Part shown: piece after piece, positions 17,938 to 27,044 of the stretch
How the letters are laid out: the number at the start of each line of letters is the position of its first letter
Position numbering within the stretch: the stretch's first letter is position 1
Assembly: GCF_025813715.1 (NCBI RefSeq)
Contig: NZ_CP107532.1
Location: 4,666,001 to 4,730,000 of the forward strand
From: Methylobacterium sp. FF17
Lineage (GTDB): Bacteria > Pseudomonadota > Alphaproteobacteria > Rhizobiales > Beijerinckiaceae
DNA length: 64,000 nt
Direction of reading: 5' to 3'
Position numbers and translations under genes: made by a program
Notes under the pieces: generated by a model
The model's input: the letters and a program-made list of their open reading frames with translations, nothing else
Databases searched by the model: none
What the model was told of the DNA's origin: nothing

Positions 17938-18519
17938 ATGACGCGACATTCGTCCCCCGATCCGGACCTTGCCGACGGAATCGGCGGCCTGTGCGCCGCC
18001 CTGGCGGCCTCGGGCGTCGTCGGCGTCTGGCTGCACGACATCTGGGCCGATCGCCTGGTCGTCTCCGTGCCCCTGGCCCTGGCCCTGGGGCTCACCCCGG
18101 AGGAGGGCACGCGCGGCGTGCCCCTCGCCGCCCTCCTCGCCGCGATCCACGGGGACGACCGGGCCCGCGTCGAGAACGCGCTCCACGCGGCCATGGCGCG
18201 GGGCGGCGGCTTCGCGGTGGCCTTCCGCACCGCCCCCGTCCCGCGCTGGCTCGACCTGCGCGGGCGCTTCGAGGGCGATGCCACGGGGCGGACGACGCGG
18301 GGGCGGGGGATCGTCCTCGACCTCAGCGAGGATCGGGCCGGCGGCCCCCAGGACCAGCACGTTGTGAACCGGATGGCCGAGCACGCCATCGCCCTGCGGG
18401 GCCTCGCCGACGACCTCGAACGCCCCGGCCTGAGCCGCCTCCTCGATCACCTCATGCTGGAGATCGGCGCCGAACTCGCGCGCCACCTCCGGTCCGCGCC
18501 GGACGGGCAGCGGCACTGA
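17938..18519 (+). CDS. PAS-like sensory domain protein
   Basis: A 193-residue soluble protein whose central part (about residues 28-125) has the PAS_3-like pattern: VVGVWLHDIWADRLVVSVPLALALGL, then LAAIHGDDRARVENALHAAM, then GFAVAFRTAPVPRWLDLRGRF. The C-terminal 60 residues are helical (ALRGLADDLERPGLSRLLDHLMLEIGAELARHL) and could dimerise, but no kinase, HTH or GGDEF output domain follows. The ATG at 17938 has only a weak ribosome binding site. A sensory role is inferred from the fold alone. Confidence 0.6.
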   Translation: MTRHSSPDPDLADGIGGLCAALAASGVVGVWLHDIWADRLVVSVPLALALGLTPEEGTRGVPLAALLAAIHGDDRARVENALHAAMARGGGFAVAFRTAPVPRWLDLRGRFEGDATGRTTRGRGIVLDLSEDRAGGPQDQHVVNRMAEHAIALRGLADDLERPGLSRLLDHLMLEIGAELARHLRSAPDGQRH

Positions 18520-18555
18520 GCGACGCTCGGAGCCTCGCTGGCGCGGGCGCCCTGA

Positions 18556-19317
18556 TCAATCCGGCCCCGGTCCGCGCAGGAGGTAGGTGTCCATGATCCA
18601 GCCGTGGCGGGTGCGGGCGGCCTCGCGGACCGCGCCGATCTCGGCCGCGACGTCGCCGAGGCGGCCCGCGATCAGGATCTCGTCGGCGCTGCCGAGGAAG
18701 GCGCCCCAGTAGATCGTCAGGTCGGGGTCGAGGTGGTCGAAGCGCGGTTGCCCGTCGAGCATCACCACGGTGGTGTCGGCCCCCTCGGGCAGGCCGCCGG
18801 CGACCTGCCGGCCGGTGGTGATGGTGATGGGCGCGCCAATGCGGTTGAGGGGGATGCGGTGGCCGGCCGCCAGCGCCTGCACGCTGGTGATGCCCGGGAT
18901 CACCCGGACCTCCAGGGCCAGGCGGCCGCGTGCCCGGATGCGGTCGAGGATCCGCAGGGTGCTGTCGTACAGGGAGGGGTCGCCCCAGACCAGGATGGCG
19001 CCGCAATCCTGGGGGCCGAGCTCGCCCGCGATCATCGCCTCGTAGAGGGCGGCGCGCGCCGCGTGCCAGGCCTCCACGGTGGCGCCGTAATCGGACGGGC
19101 TCCGGTCCCGCTCGGGGTCCTGCGCCTCCACGAAGCGGTAGGGCTTGTCCGTGAGGTAGCGGGCGCAGATCGCCCGGCGCAGTTCCACGAGGTCGGCCTT
19201 CTCGCGGCCCTTGTCGAGGGCGAAGACCACGTCGACGGTGTTGAGGGCGCGGATGGCCTGGATCGTCATGTGCTCGGGATTGCCGGTGCCGATCCCGATC
19301 ACCAGGAGTGTTCTCAT
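18556..19317 (-). CDS. cobF: Precorrin-6A synthase (deacetylating) CobF
   Basis: An S-adenosylmethionine-dependent methyltransferase of 253 residues in aerobic cobalamin synthesis, methylating C-1 of precorrin-5 with loss of acetate. The tetrapyrrole methylase N-terminus (LLVIGIGTGNPEHMTIQAIRALNTVDVVF), DKGREKADL, ILVWGDPSLYDSTLRIL and VIPGITSVQALAAGHRIPLNRIG are all characteristic of CobF. ATG 19317 is preceded by GGAGGA. No other cob gene or cobalamin riboswitch was seen nearby, so cobF stands apart from the main cob cluster here. Confidence 0.92.
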   Translation of the reverse strand: MRTLLVIGIGTGNPEHMTIQAIRALNTVDVVFALDKGREKADLVELRRAICARYLTDKPYRFVEAQDPERDRSPSDYGATVEAWHAARAALYEAMIAGELGPQDCGAILVWGDPSLYDSTLRILDRIRARGRLALEVRVIPGITSVQALAAGHRIPLNRIGAPITITTGRQVAGGLPEGADTTVVMLDGQPRFDHLDPDLTIYWGAFLGSADEILIAGRLGDVAAEIGAVREAARTRHGWIMDTYLLRGPGPD

Positions 19318-19513
19318 CGCGCGCCGTCCTCCGCCCCCCGAGAGGCATCCCCCGCCGCCCGCTTAGAGCATGCGGCGGGGAAGGGGAACCGGCCGCGCGC
19401 AGAAACCCCGTGCATTGCCAGCCCCTTAGGGCGTGCCGGGGTGTCCGCCGGCACGCCGCCCGTCAAAAGCGGCCTGTCGCCGCCCCTTCGGGTATGCTAA
19501 CCTTGCATCCGAC

Positions 19514-19966
19514 ATGACGCGCGTCCGGCACATGGCACTCTGGCTCGCGGCGGTGATCCTCCTGATCGCCGTCGGCCTCATGCCGTCCGGAGCCCAGGCC
19601 CATGCCGGCCATGCGCCCGCCGCCGCTCCGGCTGCCCCTGCCCTTTCCGCCGCTTCCGCCCCGTCCGCCTCGGCAGACATGCGCTCGGCGGACATGCGCA
19701 TGGGTCTTCCCGACGCGGCGATCCGAGCGGTCGTGCTGGCGGCCGCGCCGGTCAGAGCGCTGAGCAGCGGCGCCTGCGACGGCACCTGCTGCAACGGCGG
19801 CTGCCGCGGCCCCGGCTCCTGCTGCACCGGGGCCGGGCTCGCCCCGGACGGCCCCGACGCCACCGGACCGCGCGGTCCCGGTGACCGCGCCCTGGCGCGC
19901 GCCCTCCCCGCCCGGACGGACGTCGTCCCGGAAGCCCTCTCCGAACCACCCAGATTCCTCGCCTGA
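19514..19966 (+). CDS. Small secreted Cys- and His-containing protein, metal-efflux island
   Basis: A 150-residue protein not recognised as a named family. It has a signal peptide (MALWLAAVILLIAVGLMPSGAQA) followed by HAGHA and an Ala/Pro-rich stretch with a short duplicated SADMR. After it comes a dense cysteine cluster, CDGTCCNGGCRGPGSCC (seven Cys in 17 residues), reminiscent of a metal-binding knuckle. It lies 93 bp upstream of the adaptor gene of a heavy-metal RND pump on the same strand, so a periplasmic metal-binding or sensing role is plausible but unproven. The start is uncertain: ATG 19514 or ATG 19532, neither with a good ribosome binding site. Confidence 0.62.
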   Translation: MTRVRHMALWLAAVILLIAVGLMPSGAQAHAGHAPAAAPAAPALSAASAPSASADMRSADMRMGLPDAAIRAVVLAAAPVRALSSGACDGTCCNGGCRGPGSCCTGAGLAPDGPDATGPRGPGDRALARALPARTDVVPEALSEPPRFLA

Positions 19967-20059
19967 CGCTGCCCTGCGTCCCCGAGGCGCTCGAGATCCC
20001 CGACGGGGTCCCGAGGCCGGGACGCCGCTCCGTGCTCTCCGGCGAAAGAATCCTGGTCC

Positions 20060-21790
20060 ATGCCCCGTTCCGTCGCGGCCGCGCTGCGCGCGCTCGCCCG
20101 CCTCCTCACCCTCGCGCTCCTCTGCGCCCCCGCCCTGCCCCTCCTGTCCGGGGCGGCCTTCGCCCATGAGGGCCACGACCACGGGGCGGAGGCGGCCCCC
20201 GTCCCGGCCGCGACGGCGCCCCGCGCGGAGGCCGTCTCCGAGCGCTTCGAACTCGTCGCGCGGCCGGCGGGGGGCGACCTCGTGCTCTACCTCGACGCCT
20301 TCGTCACCAACGCCCCGGTCACGGGAGCGACCGTCGCCATGAAGACCCCGGAGGGCCGGCGCAAGGCCGCCGAGACGGCGCCCGGCACCTACCGCCTCGC
20401 GGCCCCCTGGCTGGCGGCGGACGACCACCATGAGCTCGTCGTCGGCGTCTCGGCCGAGGGCCGCACCGACATCCTCACCCTCGACCTGCACCTGCCCGCC
20501 CCGCTGGAAGCTCCGGACGCCGGCCCGTCGGATTCCGGCCCCGCCACGACGGCCCGGGCGCTGGCCGACCGCCTCGCCCGGCAGAACCCGGCCGCCCTCG
20601 CGGCGGGGGGCTTCCTGATGGGGCTCGGCGCCTTCGCCCTGGCGCGCCGGCGGCGCACGGGCCAGGTGCTCGCCCTCCTCCTCGCGCTCGGCGCGACCCT
20701 GGTGCTCGGCGGCGCGGCCCTCGCGCACGAGGGCCATGGCGCCGACGCGAAGGACCCCGCCCTCACCCCGGCCGCCCTCACCGCCGGTCCCCTGATGGAG
20801 CGGGCGCGCCGCCTGCCCGACGGCTCGGTCTTCGTGCCGAAATCGCTGCAGCGCCTGCTGGCAATCCGCACCGGCCTGACGGCGCAGGCCTCCGTCACCC
20901 GCAGCACCGAATTGCCCGGACGGATCATCCCCGACCCGAATGCCAGCGGCGTGGTGCAATCCTCCGTCGGCGGGCGCCTGTCGCCCCCCGAGAGCGGCTT
21001 TCCCCGCCTCGGCACGCGGGTGAAGCGCGGCGACGTGCTCGCCAGCGTGACGCCGCCGGTCCAGGCGGTGGACGTCTCCGACATGCGCCAGCGCCAGGGC
21101 GAGCTCGACCAGCAGATCGCCATCCTGGAGCGCCGGGTCGACCGCTTCGCGCGGCTCTCCACCACCGGCGCGGTGGCGCAGACCCAGCTCGACGATGCCC
21201 GCTCGGAACTCGGCGGCCTCAGGGACCGCCGCGCCGCCCTCGACGCCGTCCGGCGCGAGCCCGAAGCCCTGGTCGCCCCGGTGGACGGGGTCGTCGCCGA
21301 GGCCAACGCCGTGGCGGGCGCCATGGCGGCCCCCGGCACGGTGGTCTACCGCATCGTCGATCCGGGCAAGCTCTGGGTCGAGGCCCTGAGCTTCGAGGCC
21401 CTGGCCGAGGGCAGCCGGGCCACCGCGCGGCTGGGCGACGGCGGCACCCTGCAGCTCGCCTATCGCGGTACGGGGCTCGCCGACCGCAACCAGGCGGTCC
21501 CGGTCCAGTTCGCGGTGGAGGGAGACACGAAGGGCCTGCGGCTCGGCCAGTTCGTCACCGTGCTGGCCCCCGTCGGCGACGCCCGCCCCGGCCTGCCCCT
21601 GGCGCGCTCCGGCATCGTGCGGGCGGAGGGCGGCAGCCTCGTCTACGAGCACGTCAGCGCCGAGCGCTTCCTCGGCCGCCCGGTGCGGGTGGCGCCCCTC
21701 GATGCCGACCGGATGCTGGTGGATGACGGGATCGCGGCCGGGCGCCGCGTCGTGATCCAGGGCGCCGAACTCCTCGATCAGATCCGCTGA
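20060..21790 (+). CDS. CusB/CzcB-like efflux adaptor with extra N-terminal module
   Basis: A membrane-fusion protein of 576 residues linking an inner-membrane RND pump to an outer-membrane channel. The C-terminal two thirds (from about residue 255) have the HlyD/CusB architecture: [20 protein letters not shown], the lipoyl-like halves around [23 protein letters not shown] and [20 protein letters not shown], and a coiled-coil hairpin between. The first 250 residues are unusual: a signal peptide, HEGHDHG, a beta-rich YtkA/FixH-like domain, a hydrophobic segment ([18 protein letters not shown]) and then a second HEGHG. It looks like two secreted proteins fused. Seven bp separate it from the pump gene. 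Confidence 0.9.
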   Translation: MPRSVAAALRALARLLTLALLCAPALPLLSGAAFAHEGHDHGAEAAPVPAATAPRAEAVSERFELVARPAGGDLVLYLDAFVTNAPVTGATVAMKTPEGRRKAAETAPGTYRLAAPWLAADDHHELVVGVSAEGRTDILTLDLHLPAPLEAPDAGPSDSGPATTARALADRLARQNPAALAAGGFLMGLGAFALARRRRTGQVLALLLALGATLVLGGAALAHEGHGADAKDPALTPAALTAGPLMERARRLPDGSVFVPKSLQRLLAIRTGLTAQASVTRSTELPGRIIPDPNASGVVQSSVGGRLSPPESGFPRLGTRVKRGDVLASVTPPVQAVDVSDMRQRQGELDQQIAILERRVDRFARLSTTGAVAQTQLDDARSELGGLRDRRAALDAVRREPEALVAPVDGVVAEANAVAGAMAAPGTVVYRIVDPGKLWVEALSFEALAEGSRATARLGDGGTLQLAYRGTGLADRNQAVPVQFAVEGDTKGLRLGQFVTVLAPVGDARPGLPLARSGIVRAEGGSLVYEHVSAERFLGRPVRVAPLDADRMLVDDGIAAGRRVVIQGAELLDQIR

Positions 21791-21797
21791 GGCCCCG

Positions 21798-24700
21798 ATG
21801 TTCGAAGCGATCGTCGCGCAGTCCCTGCGCAACCGCCTGCTCGTCCTGGCGCTCGCCGCCGCCCTGGTGCTCACGGGCCTCCTCGCCCTGACCCGCCTGC
21901 CGGTCGACGTGCTGCCCGACCTCAACCGCCCCACCGTCACGGTGATGACGGAGGCCGAGGGGCTCGCGCCCCCGGAGGTGGAGCAGCGCGTCACCTACCC
22001 GATCGAGACCCGGATGAACGGCCTGCCCGGCGTCACCCGCGTGCGCTCGGTCTCGGGCATCGGCCTCTCCATCGTCACCGTGGAATTCGCCTGGGAGGCC
22101 GACCTCTACCGGGCCCGCCAGTTCGTGGCCGAGCGCCTGGCGCTCGCCCGCACCGAACTCCCCGCCAACGTGATGCCCCAGATGGGCCCGGTCTCGTCCA
22201 TCATGGGCGGCATCCTGCTGGTGGCGGTGACCTCCGAGACCGCGACGCCGATGCAGGTGCGCGAGGCCGCCGACTTCACCATCCGCCCGCGCCTGCTGGC
22301 GATTCCCGGCGTCGCCCAGGTCATCCCCATCGGCGGGGAGGTGCGCCAGTTCCGGGTCGCCCCGAACCCCGCCGCCATGCGGGCGCTGGGCGTCACCCAT
22401 GCCAGCCTGACCCAGGCGCTGGAGGGCTTCGGCACCAATGCGGGCGGCGGCTTCACCGACGCGGGCGCCCGCGAGGTGCTGATCCGCGCCATCGGCCGGA
22501 CCATCGACCTCGACGACCTGCGCAACCTCGTGGTCGGCACGGCCGCGGGGCCGGTCTACCTGCGCCAGGTGGCGGAGGTGGATTTCGCGCCCCGGCCCCG
22601 GCGCGGCGACGGCGGCTACATGGGCCAGCCCGCCGTGATCGTCTCGGTGGAGAAGCAGCCGGGCGTCGACACGGTGCGGCTGACGCAGACCGTGGAGGCG
22701 GCGCTCGCCGACCTCGGCCCCAGCCTGCCGCCGGGCATCGCGGCACAAAAAATCCTGTTCCGGCAGGCGGATTTCATCGAGACGTCGCTGCGCAACGTCG
22801 TGACCGTGCTGCTGGAGGCGGTCGCCGTGGTGGCGGTGGTGCTGTTCGCCTTCCTGATGAACGCGCGCACCACCCTGATCTCGCTCACCGCGATCCCGGT
22901 CTCGATCCTCGCCACGGCGGCGATCTTCTCAGCCCTCGGCCTCTCCATCAACACGATGACCCTGGGGGGCCTCGCCATCGCCATCGGCGAGCTCGTGGAC
23001 GACGCGGTGGTGGACGTGGAGAACATCCTGCGGCGCCTGCGCGAGAACCGACAGGAGGGGTCGCCGCGCTCGTCCTTCCCGGTAATCGTGGCGGCCTCCA
23101 ACGAGGTCCGCTCCGGCATCGTCTACGCCACGGTGATCATCTGCCTCGTCTTCGTGCCGCTCTTCGCGCTCTCGGGCATCGAGGGCCGGCTCTTCGCGCC
23201 GCTCGGCCAAGCCTACATCATCGCGATCCTGTCGAGCCTTCTCGTCTCGCTCACCCTGACGCCGGCGCTCGCCTCCTGGCTGCTGCCCGGACTAAAAGGC
23301 CTGGAGGCGCCGGAGGGCCGTCTGATCCGGGGGCTGAAATCCGGCAACACCCGGCTCGTGGCCTTCGCCTTCGGGCACCAGCGCGGCGTGATGGCGGCGG
23401 CGGTGCTCGGCGTCGGGGTCGCGGCCTGCGCCGCCACCGGGCTGCCCCGGGCCTTCCTGCCGCAGTTCAACGAGGGCTCGTTCACCGTCAACCTCGCCTT
23501 CACGCCGGGCATCTCGCTCGCCGAATCGAGCCGGATCGGCGCCATCGCGGAGGGGCTGGTTCTCGACATCCCGGAGGTGGACCGGGTCGGGCGCCGCACC
23601 GGCCGGGCCGAGCTCGACGAGCATGCCGAGGGCGTTCACTCCACCGATCTGGAGATCGGCATGAAGGCGAGTGGGCGGCCGCGCGAGGCCATCGTGGCTG
23701 CCTTACGGGCCCGCCTCGGGGTGCTGCCGGTCGCGGTGAATATCGGCCAGCCGATCTCCCACCGCCTCGACCACATGCTCTCGGGCGTGCGCGCCGAGAT
23801 CGCCCTCAAGCTGTTCGGCGAGGACCTCGACGGCCTGCGCCGCACGGCCGAAGCCCTGAAGACGGAGTTCGAGAAGATCCCCGGCATCGCGGATCTCGCC
23901 ATCGAGAAGCAGGTCCGCATTCCGCAGCTCGAGGTCCGGGTCGATTCCGGCCGGGCCGCCCTCTACGGCATCGCCCCCGGCGCCGTGGTGGAGGCGGTGA
24001 GCCGGCTGGCCAACGGCCGGGTGGTCTCGACGCTCGTCGACGGCCTGCGCCGCTACGACGTCACCCTGCGCCTGCCCGAATCCGGCCGCTCGGTGGCGGC
24101 CTTGCGCGACCTCCTCATCGAGACGCCCACCGGCTGGGTGCCGGCCCATGCGCTGGCCGACATCGCCGAGCGCGACGGCCCCAACCAGATCCTGCGCGAG
24201 AACGGCCGGCGCCGGCTCGTCGTCCAGGCCAATACCGGGGCGGGGGCGGACGGCTCGGCCGTGGCCGCCGCCATCGCCGAGACGCTCGCGCGGACCACCC
24301 TGCCCCAGGGCATCACCGCCAGCCTGGAGGGCGCGTTCCAGGCGCAAGGGGAGGCGACCCGCACCATCGGACTCCTCAGCCTCGTCTCGCTGACCCTGGT
24401 CTTCGCCCTGCTGGCGAGCCGCTACCGCTCCGGGGTGCTGGCGCTGATCGTCATGGGCAACGTGCCGCTGGCGCTGATCGGCAGCGTCGCGGCGCTCTTC
24501 ATCGCGGGGCTGCCCCTCTCGGTCGCCTCGATGATCGGCTTCGTCACGCTCACCGGCATCGTCGCGCGCAACGGCATCCTGAAGATCAGCCACATCCTGA
24601 ACCTCGGTCTCAACGAGGACCTGCCCTTCGGACCGGCCCTGGTGCTGCGGGCCAGCAACGAGCGTCTGGTGCCGGTACTGATGACGGCACTCGCCGCCGG

Positions 24701-24929
24701 CATCGCCCTGGTGCCGCTGCTGGTGGACGGCACCGCGCCCGGCAAGGAGATCCTCCACCCCGTCGCCGTGACGATCTTCGGCGGCCTGTTCAGCGCCACC
24801 CTCCTCGACGCGGCGCTCACCCCCGTCCTCGTCCTGCGCTTCGGCCGGGACGCCTTCGCCCGCCTCCAGGCGGCGCGGGCGCCCGAGCCGGCCCCTGCGA
24901 CGGGCGCCCCCGCCCCTGCCCTCTTCTGA
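21798..24929 (+). CDS. Heavy-metal RND efflux pump, CusA/CzcA family
   Basis: An inner-membrane resistance-nodulation-division transporter of 1043 residues, the usual length. It shows the N-terminal helix and [19 protein letters not shown], the periplasmic porter domain, the conserved TM4 region [21 protein letters not shown], the symmetrical second half and a C-terminal [12 protein letters not shown]. It exports divalent or monovalent cations using the proton gradient, with the upstream adaptor. The metal cannot be fixed from sequence: the His-rich neighbours suit copper, nickel, cobalt or zinc. No outer-membrane factor (CusC/CzcC type) gene is in the window, which is unusual for such an operon. 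Confidence 0.93.
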   Translation: MFEAIVAQSLRNRLLVLALAAALVLTGLLALTRLPVDVLPDLNRPTVTVMTEAEGLAPPEVEQRVTYPIETRMNGLPGVTRVRSVSGIGLSIVTVEFAWEADLYRARQFVAERLALARTELPANVMPQMGPVSSIMGGILLVAVTSETATPMQVREAADFTIRPRLLAIPGVAQVIPIGGEVRQFRVAPNPAAMRALGVTHASLTQALEGFGTNAGGGFTDAGAREVLIRAIGRTIDLDDLRNLVVGTAAGPVYLRQVAEVDFAPRPRRGDGGYMGQPAVIVSVEKQPGVDTVRLTQTVEAALADLGPSLPPGIAAQKILFRQADFIETSLRNVVTVLLEAVAVVAVVLFAFLMNARTTLISLTAIPVSILATAAIFSALGLSINTMTLGGLAIAIGELVDDAVVDVENILRRLRENRQEGSPRSSFPVIVAASNEVRSGIVYATVIICLVFVPLFALSGIEGRLFAPLGQAYIIAILSSLLVSLTLTPALASWLLPGLKGLEAPEGRLIRGLKSGNTRLVAFAFGHQRGVMAAAVLGVGVAACAATGLPRAFLPQFNEGSFTVNLAFTPGISLAESSRIGAIAEGLVLDIPEVDRVGRRTGRAELDEHAEGVHSTDLEIGMKASGRPREAIVAALRARLGVLPVAVNIGQPISHRLDHMLSGVRAEIALKLFGEDLDGLRRTAEALKTEFEKIPGIADLAIEKQVRIPQLEVRVDSGRAALYGIAPGAVVEAVSRLANGRVVSTLVDGLRRYDVTLRLPESGRSVAALRDLLIETPTGWVPAHALADIAERDGPNQILRENGRRRLVVQANTGAGADGSAVAAAIAETLARTTLPQGITASLEGAFQAQGEATRTIGLLSLVSLTLVFALLASRYRSGVLALIVMGNVPLALIGSVAALFIAGLPLSVASMIGFVTLTGIVARNGILKISHILNLGLNEDLPFGPALVLRASNERLVPVLMTALAAGIALVPLLVDGTAPGKEILHPVAVTIFGGLFSATLLDAALTPVLVLRFGRDAFARLQAARAPEPAPATGAPAPALF

Positions 24930-24953
24930 CCTTCCGCGAACGGAGATCACCCC

Positions 24954-25388
24954 ATGAAGACCGCGACACACCTGCTGGCCGCCCTCGCGCTCCTCGCCCT
25001 GACGGGCGCCGCCCCGGCCCACGAGGACCACCGCGACGGGGACGGGCACGATCACGGCCACGGCACGCCGGGCCACACGCATGAGGGGCCCGCGAAGGCC
25101 GGGGCGCCCACCCCCTCCACCAAGGCGTTCGAGGAAGCCGCCATGCGCATGCACGGCGACATGGAGATCCGCTATTCCGGCGACGTCGACCGCGACTTCG
25201 CCGCCGGCATGATCCCGCACCACGACGGCGCCATCGCCATGGCCCGCATCGCCCTGCAATATTCGAAGGACCCGGAGGTCCGGGCGCTCGCCGAGACCAT
25301 CGTCAAGGCGCAGGAAACCGAAATCGCGCAGTTGCGGGCGATCCTGAAGCGGAAGGAGGCGGCGCCGAAGGCCGCGACCGCGCGCTGA
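24954..25388 (+). CDS. DUF305 periplasmic metal-associated protein
   Basis: A 144-residue secreted protein with a signal peptide (ending GAAPAHEDH), a His/Asp-rich N-terminal segment ([15 protein letters not shown]) and the DUF305 ferritin-like helical domain with its hallmark [15 protein letters not shown]305 proteins often accompany copper resistance genes and some bind copper. It lies 24 bp after the RND pump in the same operon, so it probably buffers the exported metal in the periplasm. Met-rich helices ([11 protein letters not shown]) also fit a copper ligand set. Confidence 0.88.
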   Translation: MKTATHLLAALALLALTGAAPAHEDHRDGDGHDHGHGTPGHTHEGPAKAGAPTPSTKAFEEAAMRMHGDMEIRYSGDVDRDFAAGMIPHHDGAIAMARIALQYSKDPEVRALAETIVKAQETEIAQLRAILKRKEAAPKAATAR

Positions 25389-25464
25389 GGCGCCGCCCCT
25401 GGTCGGGGTGGGCGGCGGCGCTATCTGGACCGGTTCCAGACAGGCATCGCGGAGCCGCCCCGGC

Positions 25465-25983
25465 ATGAGCTTCCCCATCTCGCTGACTGTGAACGGCGTG
25501 GCGCGCAGCCTCGTCCTGGAGGATGCGCGCGTCACCCTCCTCGACCTGCTGCGCGAGCGCCTCGACCTCACCGGGGCCAAGAAGGGCTGCGACCGCGGCC
25601 AGTGCGGCGCCTGCACCATCCTGGTGGACGGCGTGCGGCTGAATGCCTGCCTGGCGCTGGCCGTGAGCTACGATGGCGCGGCGATCACCACCATCGAAGG
25701 GCTGGCCGAGAACGACGCCCTGCACCCGGTCCAGGCCGCCTTCCTGGAGCATGACGGCTTCCAGTGCGGCTTCTGCACCCCGGGCCAGATCCTCAGCGCC
25801 GTCGGGCTGATCCGGGAGGGCCAGACCGGGGGCGACCCGGAGCGGGTGCGCGAGGGCATGAGCGGCAATCTCTGCCGCTGCGGCGCCTATGCGGGGATCA
25901 CGCAGGCCGTGCTCGCCGCCCACGGGGCGATGACCGGCGCCGACGTGCTGCCCGGCCGCCAGATCGCGGAGGATGCGGCATGA
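25465..25983 (+). CDS. paoA: Aldehyde oxidoreductase 2Fe-2S subunit (PaoA/YagT type)
   Basis: The 172-residue iron-sulphur subunit of a xanthine-oxidase-family molybdoenzyme. The plant-ferredoxin-type cluster ligands are C42, C47, C50 and C62; the second 2Fe-2S site uses C101, C104, C137 and C139 (CGFCTPGQ and CRCG). It passes electrons between the molybdenum subunit and FAD. The start is ATG 25465 with GGAG upstream; the open frame extends 19 codons further without similarity. No Tat signal is visible on this start, so unlike E. coli PaoA export is uncertain. It overlaps the next gene (ATGA). Confidence 0.9.
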   Translation: MSFPISLTVNGVARSLVLEDARVTLLDLLRERLDLTGAKKGCDRGQCGACTILVDGVRLNACLALAVSYDGAAITTIEGLAENDALHPVQAAFLEHDGFQCGFCTPGQILSAVGLIREGQTGGDPERVREGMSGNLCRCGAYAGITQAVLAAHGAMTGADVLPGRQIAEDAA

Positions 25984-27044
25984 AGGCCTTCGACTACATC
26001 CGCCCCGCCAGCGTCGCCGAGGCGGTGGCGGCCGCCGCCCGGCCGGGCGCGGCCTACCTCGCCGCCGGCACCAACCTCCTCGACCTGATGAAGGGCGGTG
26101 TCACCCGGCCCGACGCCCTCGTGGACATCACCCGCCTGCCCGGCCTCGACCGGATCGAGCGTCTGGCCGACGGCACGACGCGCATCGGCGCCCTGGTGCG
26201 CAACGCAGCGCTGGCGCACGATCCCGTCATCGCCAAGCGCTATCCGGCGCTCGCCGAAGCGCTGCTCTCGGGCGCCTCCGGCCAGTTGCGCAACGTCGCC
26301 ACCACCGCCGGCAACGTGCTGCAGCGGACCCGCTGCCAATACTTTTACGACACCGCCAGCGCCTGCAACAAGCGCGACCCCGGCGCGGGCTGCGAGGCGC
26401 GCGGCGGCGTCACCCGCGGCCACGCGATCCTCGGCTGGAGCCAGCACTGCATCGCCACCCACCCCTCCGATTTCTGCGTGCCGCTCGCCGCCCTCGACGC
26501 CAGCGTGGAGATCGCGTGGCCGGCCGGCGCGCGCTCCGTGCCGCTGGAGGCGTTCCACCGCCTGCCCGGCGACCACCCGGAGCGCGAGACCGTGCTGGAG
26601 CCGGGCGACCTCATCGTCGCCGTGACGCTGCCGGCCGACGCGGAAGGCTTCGCCGGCCACAGCCGCTACCTCAAGGTGCGCGAGCGCACGTCCTACGCCT
26701 TCGCGGTGGTCTCGGCGGCCGTGGGTCTGCGAATGGAGGGGGACCGGATCGCCGAAGCCCGCATCGCGCTGGGTAGCGTCGCCCTGAAGCCGTGGCGGGC
26801 CCGGGAGGCGGAACACCTGCTCGCCGGCGCCGCGCCGACGCCCGAGACCTTCGCCAGAGCCGCGCAGGCCGCGCTCGCGGAGGCGACGCCGTCCGGCGAC
26901 AACGCCCACAAGATCGAGCTCGCCCGCCGCCTCGTGGTGCGCGCCCTGACCCTGGCCGCCGCCGGCACCCCGGCCCTCGTCCCCGCGCTGCCTGCGAGCC
27001 CCTTCGCCCCCCTCCCCTCGGCCGGAGCCCCTGTGCATGCCTGA
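25980..27044 (+). CDS. paoB: Aldehyde oxidoreductase FAD subunit (PaoB/YagS type)
   Basis: The 354-residue flavoprotein subunit. The FAD-binding loop is AGGT-like (LAAGTNLLDLMKGG), with GASGQLRNVATTAGNVLQRTRC following. The insertion with C119, C129, C138 and C157 matches the extra 4Fe-4S cluster that distinguishes PaoB from CoxM/XdhA-type FAD subunits. The start overlaps the paoA stop (ATGA), and the end overlaps paoC by 8 bp, so the three are translationally coupled and made in equal amounts. Confidence 0.93.
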   Translation: MKAFDYIRPASVAEAVAAAARPGAAYLAAGTNLLDLMKGGVTRPDALVDITRLPGLDRIERLADGTTRIGALVRNAALAHDPVIAKRYPALAEALLSGASGQLRNVATTAGNVLQRTRCQYFYDTASACNKRDPGAGCEARGGVTRGHAILGWSQHCIATHPSDFCVPLAALDASVEIAWPAGARSVPLEAFHRLPGDHPERETVLEPGDLIVAVTLPADAEGFAGHSRYLKVRERTSYAFAVVSAAVGLRMEGDRIAEARIALGSVALKPWRAREAEHLLAGAAPTPETFARAAQAALAEATPSGDNAHKIELARRLVVRALTLAAAGTPALVPALPASPFAPLPSAGAPVHA

